This document shows, one piece after another, positions 6,218-6,959 of a stretch of 6,959 bases of DNA. Position 1 is the first letter of the stretch. Each line of letters begins with the position of its first letter. The notes under the pieces are model-generated. The model worked only from the letters and a program-made list of their open reading frames with translations, did no database searches and had not been told where the DNA came from. Origin of the DNA: Lentisphaeria bacterium (GTDB lineage: Bacteria; Verrucomicrobiota; Lentisphaeria; Victivallales; UBA1829); assembly GCA_017540385.1 (NCBI GenBank), contig JAFYBD010000003.1, forward strand, positions 1 to 6,959, read 5' to 3'. The position numbers and the translations under genes are program-made.

Positions 6218-6244
6218 CGGAAACGTGTTGATGAGCGTATTCGC

Positions 6245-6959
6245 TCACGGTTCTTCCGCGCGCGGGATGAACTCCCGCACCGTGCGGAGCACGAGCTTCA
6301 GTTTCTGCGCGGGCGTCGCGCTCGCGAGCACGGCGGGGATGAGTCCGTCGCGCCGGAGCATGCGCTTGTTCTTCTCCATGTACACCAGGTTCAGACGGCA
6401 CGCCACGGCGCTGATCCCTGCGGCCGCGGCGGCCAGGCGAATCCGGCACGTGAGCATCAGGTAGTCCACCTCGTTCGGGACCGGCCCGAACCTGTCGCGG
6501 AGTTCGGATGCGAAATCGTCGAGCTCCTTCTCCGAGTTGAACATCGCGAGCCTGCGGTAGCAGTGCAGCCGCACGCGGTCGGACTCGATGTAGGACGGGG
6601 GGATCCCGGCAGCTATCTTGCCGGGCGGGACCGCGAGCGCGAATTCGAGGAAATCGAGGTGGAGCTCGCAGTCCGGGACCGTCGGGAGCTTCTCGCCCTT
6701 GAAGAGCGCCACGCAGTCGCGCAGCAGACTGCAGTACAGGTGGAACCCGACCGCGTTGATCTGCCCGCTCTGCTCCTCGCCCAGGATGTTGCCCGCGCCG
6801 CGAATCTCCAGGTCGCTCATCGCGAGCTGGAACCCTGCCCCGAGGTGCGTGTAGCGCCGGATGGCCGCGATGCGTTTGCGGGCGTCTCCGGTGAGGATGC
6901 CGTCCTTCGGCAGGAAAAGATACGCGTACGCCTGCCGCACCCAGCGTCCCACGCGGCCG
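6245..6959 (-). CDS. mfd: Transcription-repair coupling factor Mfd, C-terminal part (5' end outside the window)
   Basis: About 238 residues are visible; the gene enters from the right edge and ends at a TGA at 6245-6247. Mfd is a cytoplasmic ATP-driven translocase that removes stalled RNA polymerase and recruits UvrA for transcription-coupled repair. The fragment opens with GRVGR, helicase motif VI, followed by the TRG-type segment of Mfd/RecG: RQAYAYLFLP, ARKRIAAIRRYTHLGAGFQ, then DLEIRGAGNILGEEQSG (about 47-63). RecG shares part of this, but the next part, with PPSYIESDRVRLHCYRRLA (about 122-140) and ELRDRFGPVPNEVDYL (about 153-168), is the Mfd C-terminal domain 7 that regulates UvrA contact, and RecG lacks it. 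Full-length Mfd is usually 1,100-1,200 residues, so roughly four fifths lies outside. The macro gene follows after 44 nt. Confidence 0.95.
   Translation of the reverse strand, partial: GRVGRWVRQAYAYLFLPKDGILTGDARKRIAAIRRYTHLGAGFQLAMSDLEIRGAGNILGEEQSGQINAVGFHLYCSLLRDCVALFKGEKLPTVPDCELHLDFLEFALAVPPGKIAAGIPPSYIESDRVRLHCYRRLAMFNSEKELDDFASELRDRFGPVPNEVDYLMLTCRIRLAAAAAGISAVACRLNLVYMEKNKRMLRRDGLIPAVLASATPAQKLKLVLRTVREFIPRAEEP

Noticed and set aside
6201..6449. N-terminal extension of the macro-domain protein
   Set aside because: The frame is open, but it overlaps the mfd coding region, is Arg/Ala-rich, lacks macro-family similarity and ignores the strong ribosome site at 6207-6217.
6245..6952. Mfd fragment as a complete gene starting at GTG 6952
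   Set aside because: The frame continues to the window edge and the residues before that GTG complete the helicase motif VI (GRVGR), so it is an edge-truncated gene and not a short one.

Overview
The window looks like a chromosomal segment of a Gram-negative, GC-rich bacterium. The best guess is Lentisphaerota (Victivallis-like) within the PVC group. This rests on the style of the large gene at 219-3944, which combines AIDA-like repeats, Ig/FN3-like modules and a short RTX block, has no signal peptide and no beta-barrel, and resembles a family I associate with that phylum. It also rests on the high GC of the housekeeping genes. The assignment is an inference from pattern memory, not a search.

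Layout. 1-218: non-coding leader with a cluster of three short perfect hairpins (14-90), an A8 run at 120-127 and a weak sigma70-like promoter (141-169). 219-3944 (+): a 1241-residue modular repeat protein, probably secreted or on the cell surface. 3945-4089: short spacer with a weak hairpin and a good -35/-10 promoter with an ideal 17-nt spacer (4010-4038). 4090-4884 (+): a single-pass membrane protein with a TPR-like extracytoplasmic region (YfgM-like architecture). 4902-5666 (+): a SpoU/TrmH-type RNA 2'-O-methyltransferase, 17 nt downstream and probably cotranscribed. 5688-6200 (-): a macro-domain protein, converging on the methyltransferase with a 21-nt gap. 6245-6959 (-): the C-terminal part of Mfd, cut by the window edge and 44 nt upstream of the macro gene, so probably in the same transcript.

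How the genes fit together. The two right-hand operons look like ordinary housekeeping genes: RNA modification plus an envelope TPR protein on one strand, transcription-coupled repair plus an ADP-ribose-type hydrolase on the other. The left gene is accessory in character. Its N-terminal two thirds-of-a-kilocodon repeat region is AT-richer than everything downstream, and composition shifts sharply near base 2100, exactly where the beta-helix-like region gives way to Ig-like domains. This suggests a mosaic gene whose variable passenger is joined to a conserved export/anchoring tail.

I see no CRISPR array, tRNA, rRNA, transposase, integrase or reverse transcriptase, and no clear novel multi-gene system. 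The most interesting object is the modular surface protein with its unnamed C-terminal module and the GC break. No gene-free stretch exceeds 300 bases.
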